Of a stretch of 16,437 bases of DNA, positions 14,781 to 16,437 are shown piece after piece (the stretch's first letter is position 1; every line of letters begins with the position of its first letter). Below the pieces are notes generated by a model. That model had not been told where the DNA came from. It searched no databases and saw only the letters and a list, made by a program, of their open reading frames with translations. The stretch is from positions 1 through 16,437 of the forward strand of contig JBEINZ010000038.1 in NCBI GenBank assembly GCA_040377825.1, written 5' to 3'. This stretch comes from JBEINZ01 sp040377825. Its GTDB lineage: Bacteria > Pseudomonadota > Alphaproteobacteria > Rhizobiales > Ancalomicrobiaceae. A program made the position numbers and the translations under genes.

Positions 14781-16040
14781 TGCGACTTTACGCAATATCA
14801 AGGTCGCGTTCGTGCCACCGAAGCCGAACGAATTCGACAGAACGGTTTCGATTTTGCGCGGTCGCGATACGTGAGGAACGAGGTCGATCGGCGTCTCCAC
14901 CGATGGATTGTCGAGATTGATGGTCGGCGGCGCGATTTGATCGCGGATCGCCAGCGTCGAGAAGATGGCCTCAACTGCTCCGGCAGCGCCCAAAAGATGC
15001 CCGGTCATCGACTTTGTCGATGACATGGAAATCCCAGCCGCCGCATTGCCGACCAGACGCTGCACGGCGCCAAGCTCAATCTCATCGCCGAGCGGCGTGG
15101 AGGTGCCATGGGCGTTGATGTAATCAATGTCGCTCGCGGTAATCCCCGCGCGCTTCATGGCGGCCGACATGCACCGGAACGCGCCGTCGCCATCTTCGGA
15201 CGGCGCGGTAATGTGGTAGGCGTCGCCTGAAAGCCCATAGCCGATGATCTCGGCAAGGATTTTCGCTCCGCGAGCCTGCGCGTGTTCCAAGCTCTCGACA
15301 ACGACGCAGCCAGCGCCCTCGCCCATGACGAAGCCGTCGCGATCCCTATCGTACGGCCGGGAAGCGCGGGTCGGATCGTCGTTGAAGCCGGTCGACAGCG
15401 CCCGGCAGGCGGCGAAGCCGGCAATCGAGATCCGATTGATCGGCGACTCAGTTCCACCGGCCACCATGACCTCGGCATCGCCGAATGCCACCAGCCGTGC
15501 CGCGTCGCCGATGGCATGAGCCCCGGTGGAGCACGCGGTGACCACGGCATGGTTCGGGCCCTTAAGCCCGTGCATGATCGAAACGTAGCCGCCGGCCAAG
15601 TTGATCAGGCGACCGGGGATGAAGAACGGTGACACGCGGCGCGGGCCGCGTTCCTTCAAGGTTATCGAGGCCTCGTATATACCGCCGATGCCGCCGATCC
15701 CAGAGCCGATCAACACGCCGGACGTGGCCTGCTCCTCATATGTCTTCGGATGCCAGTTGGCATCGTTCAAGGCCTGGGTCGCCGCGCATACCGCATAGGT
15801 AATAAAATCGTCGACCTTGCGCTGCTCCTTCGGCTCTAGCCAGTCATCGGGATTATACGTTCCGTCGGAACCGTCGCCGCGCGGGACCTGGCACGCGATG
15901 CGGGCAGCGAGATCGTCGACCTCGACACGCTCAACACGTCTGGCGCCGCTCTTGCCAGCAATGATGTTGGCCCATGTCGCCTCGACCCCACAGCCGAGCG
16001 GGGTGACCATGCCAAGACCGGTGATGACTACCCTACGCAT
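14778..16040 (-). CDS. fabF: Beta-ketoacyl-ACP synthase II
   Basis: KAS II condenses malonyl-ACP with a growing acyl-ACP in type II fatty-acid synthesis. The 420-residue protein begins MRRVVITGLGMVTPLG. It has the thiolase-fold Cys-His-His triad: Cys170 in VVTACSTGAHAIG, His311 in INAHGTSTPLGD and His348 in KSMTGHLLGAAG, plus the C-terminal NSFGFGGTNA loop. The length is normal and all active-site residues are present. I chose the ATG at 16040; a GTG at 16049 would add three residues and neither has an obvious Shine-Dalgarno. It lies 157 bases downstream of acpP, its substrate carrier, the standard acpP-fabF arrangement. Confidence 0.97.
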   Translation of the reverse strand: MRRVVITGLGMVTPLGCGVEATWANIIAGKSGARRVERVEVDDLAARIACQVPRGDGSDGTYNPDDWLEPKEQRKVDDFITYAVCAATQALNDANWHPKTYEEQATSGVLIGSGIGGIGGIYEASITLKERGPRRVSPFFIPGRLINLAGGYVSIMHGLKGPNHAVVTACSTGAHAIGDAARLVAFGDAEVMVAGGTESPINRISIAGFAACRALSTGFNDDPTRASRPYDRDRDGFVMGEGAGCVVVESLEHAQARGAKILAEIIGYGLSGDAYHITAPSEDGDGAFRCMSAAMKRAGITASDIDYINAHGTSTPLGDEIELGAVQRLVGNAAAGISMSSTKSMTGHLLGAAGAVEAIFSTLAIRDQIAPPTINLDNPSVETPIDLVPHVSRPRKIETVLSNSFGFGGTNATLILRKVA

Positions 16041-16069
16041 CGTCGTCACGCTGAGACCCGATCCGATAC

Positions 16070-16089
16070 CCCGACGCGAAGCGGTCGGG
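16070..16089. repeat. GC-rich hairpin in acpP-fabF spacer
   Basis: CCCGAC (16070-16075) and GTCGGG (16084-16089) are perfect 6-bp arms around an 8-base loop that can pair further (CGC/GCG). On the - strand it lies between acpP and fabF, about 30 bases before the fabF start, without a following U-run. It may act as an attenuator or mRNA-stability element separating the usually high acpP level from fabF. The remaining spacer, 16041-16197, shows no convincing gene. Confidence 0.4.
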
Positions 16090-16197
16090 AAACTCCAAAA
16101 GCGAGACCGGACGCGCGTGCCCCACGCATGACGGCATTGCCGCCTTCGAGGACCACGAACCGCCCGGTCGTCAAACCAAAGACCACAGACGCTGGGT

Positions 16198-16434
16198 TCA
16201 GGCTGCGTTCTTCTCGAGGAACTTCACCGCGTCGCCGACGGTGAGGATCGTCTCGGCGGCATCGTCGGGAATTTCCACGCCGAACTCTTCCTCAAAGGCC
16301 ATAACGAGCTCGACAACGTCGAGCGAGTCGGAGCCAAGATCGTCGATGAAGCTCGCGTTCTCCGTCACCTTCTCGGCGTCGACGCCAAGGTGCTCGACCA
16401 CGATCTTCTTGACCTTCTCGGCGGTATCGCTCAT
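16198..16434 (-). CDS. acpP: Acyl carrier protein
   Basis: The small acidic carrier that holds fatty-acyl intermediates on a 4'-phosphopantetheine arm. The 78-residue product has the attachment motif DSL at 36-38 within IDDLGSDSLDVVELVMAFEE, with Ser37 as the modified residue. The C-terminal VEIPDDAAETILTVGDAVKFLEKN is typical of alphaproteobacterial AcpP. The gene is complete, but only 3 bases upstream of its ATG lie in the window, so its promoter and ribosome binding site cannot be seen. fabF follows on the same strand. Confidence 0.98.
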   Translation of the reverse strand: MSDTAEKVKKIVVEHLGVDAEKVTENASFIDDLGSDSLDVVELVMAFEEEFGVEIPDDAAETILTVGDAVKFLEKNAA

Positions 16435-16437
16435 CGC

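Noticed and set aside
16041..16197. Short - strand open frames of about 27-34 codons in the acpP-fabF spacer
   Set aside because: No ribosome binding site or recognisable protein; one overlaps the fabF start. They are compatible with chance.

Overview
This window looks like ordinary chromosomal DNA from a GC-rich alphaproteobacterium, most likely a Hyphomicrobiales (Rhizobiales)-like lineage. It holds two conserved core gene blocks that meet tail to tail, with two less expected dehydrogenase/oxidoreductase genes inserted. No tRNA, rRNA, insertion sequence, CRISPR array, phage gene or integrase was seen. The taxonomic placement is inferred from gene order and protein style, not from a search.

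Left edge (1-2215): the 3' end of a probable Fic-family gene on the + strand converges on a pepA-holC operon on the - strand (leucyl aminopeptidase M17, then DNA polymerase III chi). A 284-base divergent spacer (2216-2499) separates pepA from the next block and must carry both promoters.

Outer-membrane block (2500-9339, + strand): lptF and lptG overlap by ATGA and encode the two membrane subunits of the LPS-extracting ABC transporter. lptD follows, separated by 2 bases, and encodes the outer-membrane LPS translocon. Then come surA, a periplasmic chaperone for outer-membrane proteins such as LptD, and ksgA/rsmA, a 16S rRNA dimethyltransferase. The pdxA gene that often lies between surA and ksgA is absent here. 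The lptD-surA spacer (7295-7500) is the most structured non-coding DNA in the window. It has several competing inverted repeats, a 14-bp palindrome and four perfect copies of a heptamer directly abutting the surA Shine-Dalgarno.

Middle (9429-10478, + strand): a zinc-dependent MDR alcohol dehydrogenase with complete catalytic and structural zinc ligand sets, ending 34 bases from the convergent gmk.

Right block (10513-16434, - strand; transcription order acpP, fabF, LLM oxidoreductase, mltG, yicC, gmk): fatty-acid synthesis (acyl carrier protein and KAS II), a luciferase-like flavin oxidoreductase inserted between fabF and mltG, the MltG endolytic murein transglycosylase, the YicC endoribonuclease family and guanylate kinase. 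acpP is complete, but only 3 bases of its upstream region lie in the window.

I did not find a clearly new multi-gene system. The best leads are the structured, repeat-bearing surA leader, a perfect 12-bp hairpin inside lptD, and the non-canonical genes embedded in otherwise conserved operons.
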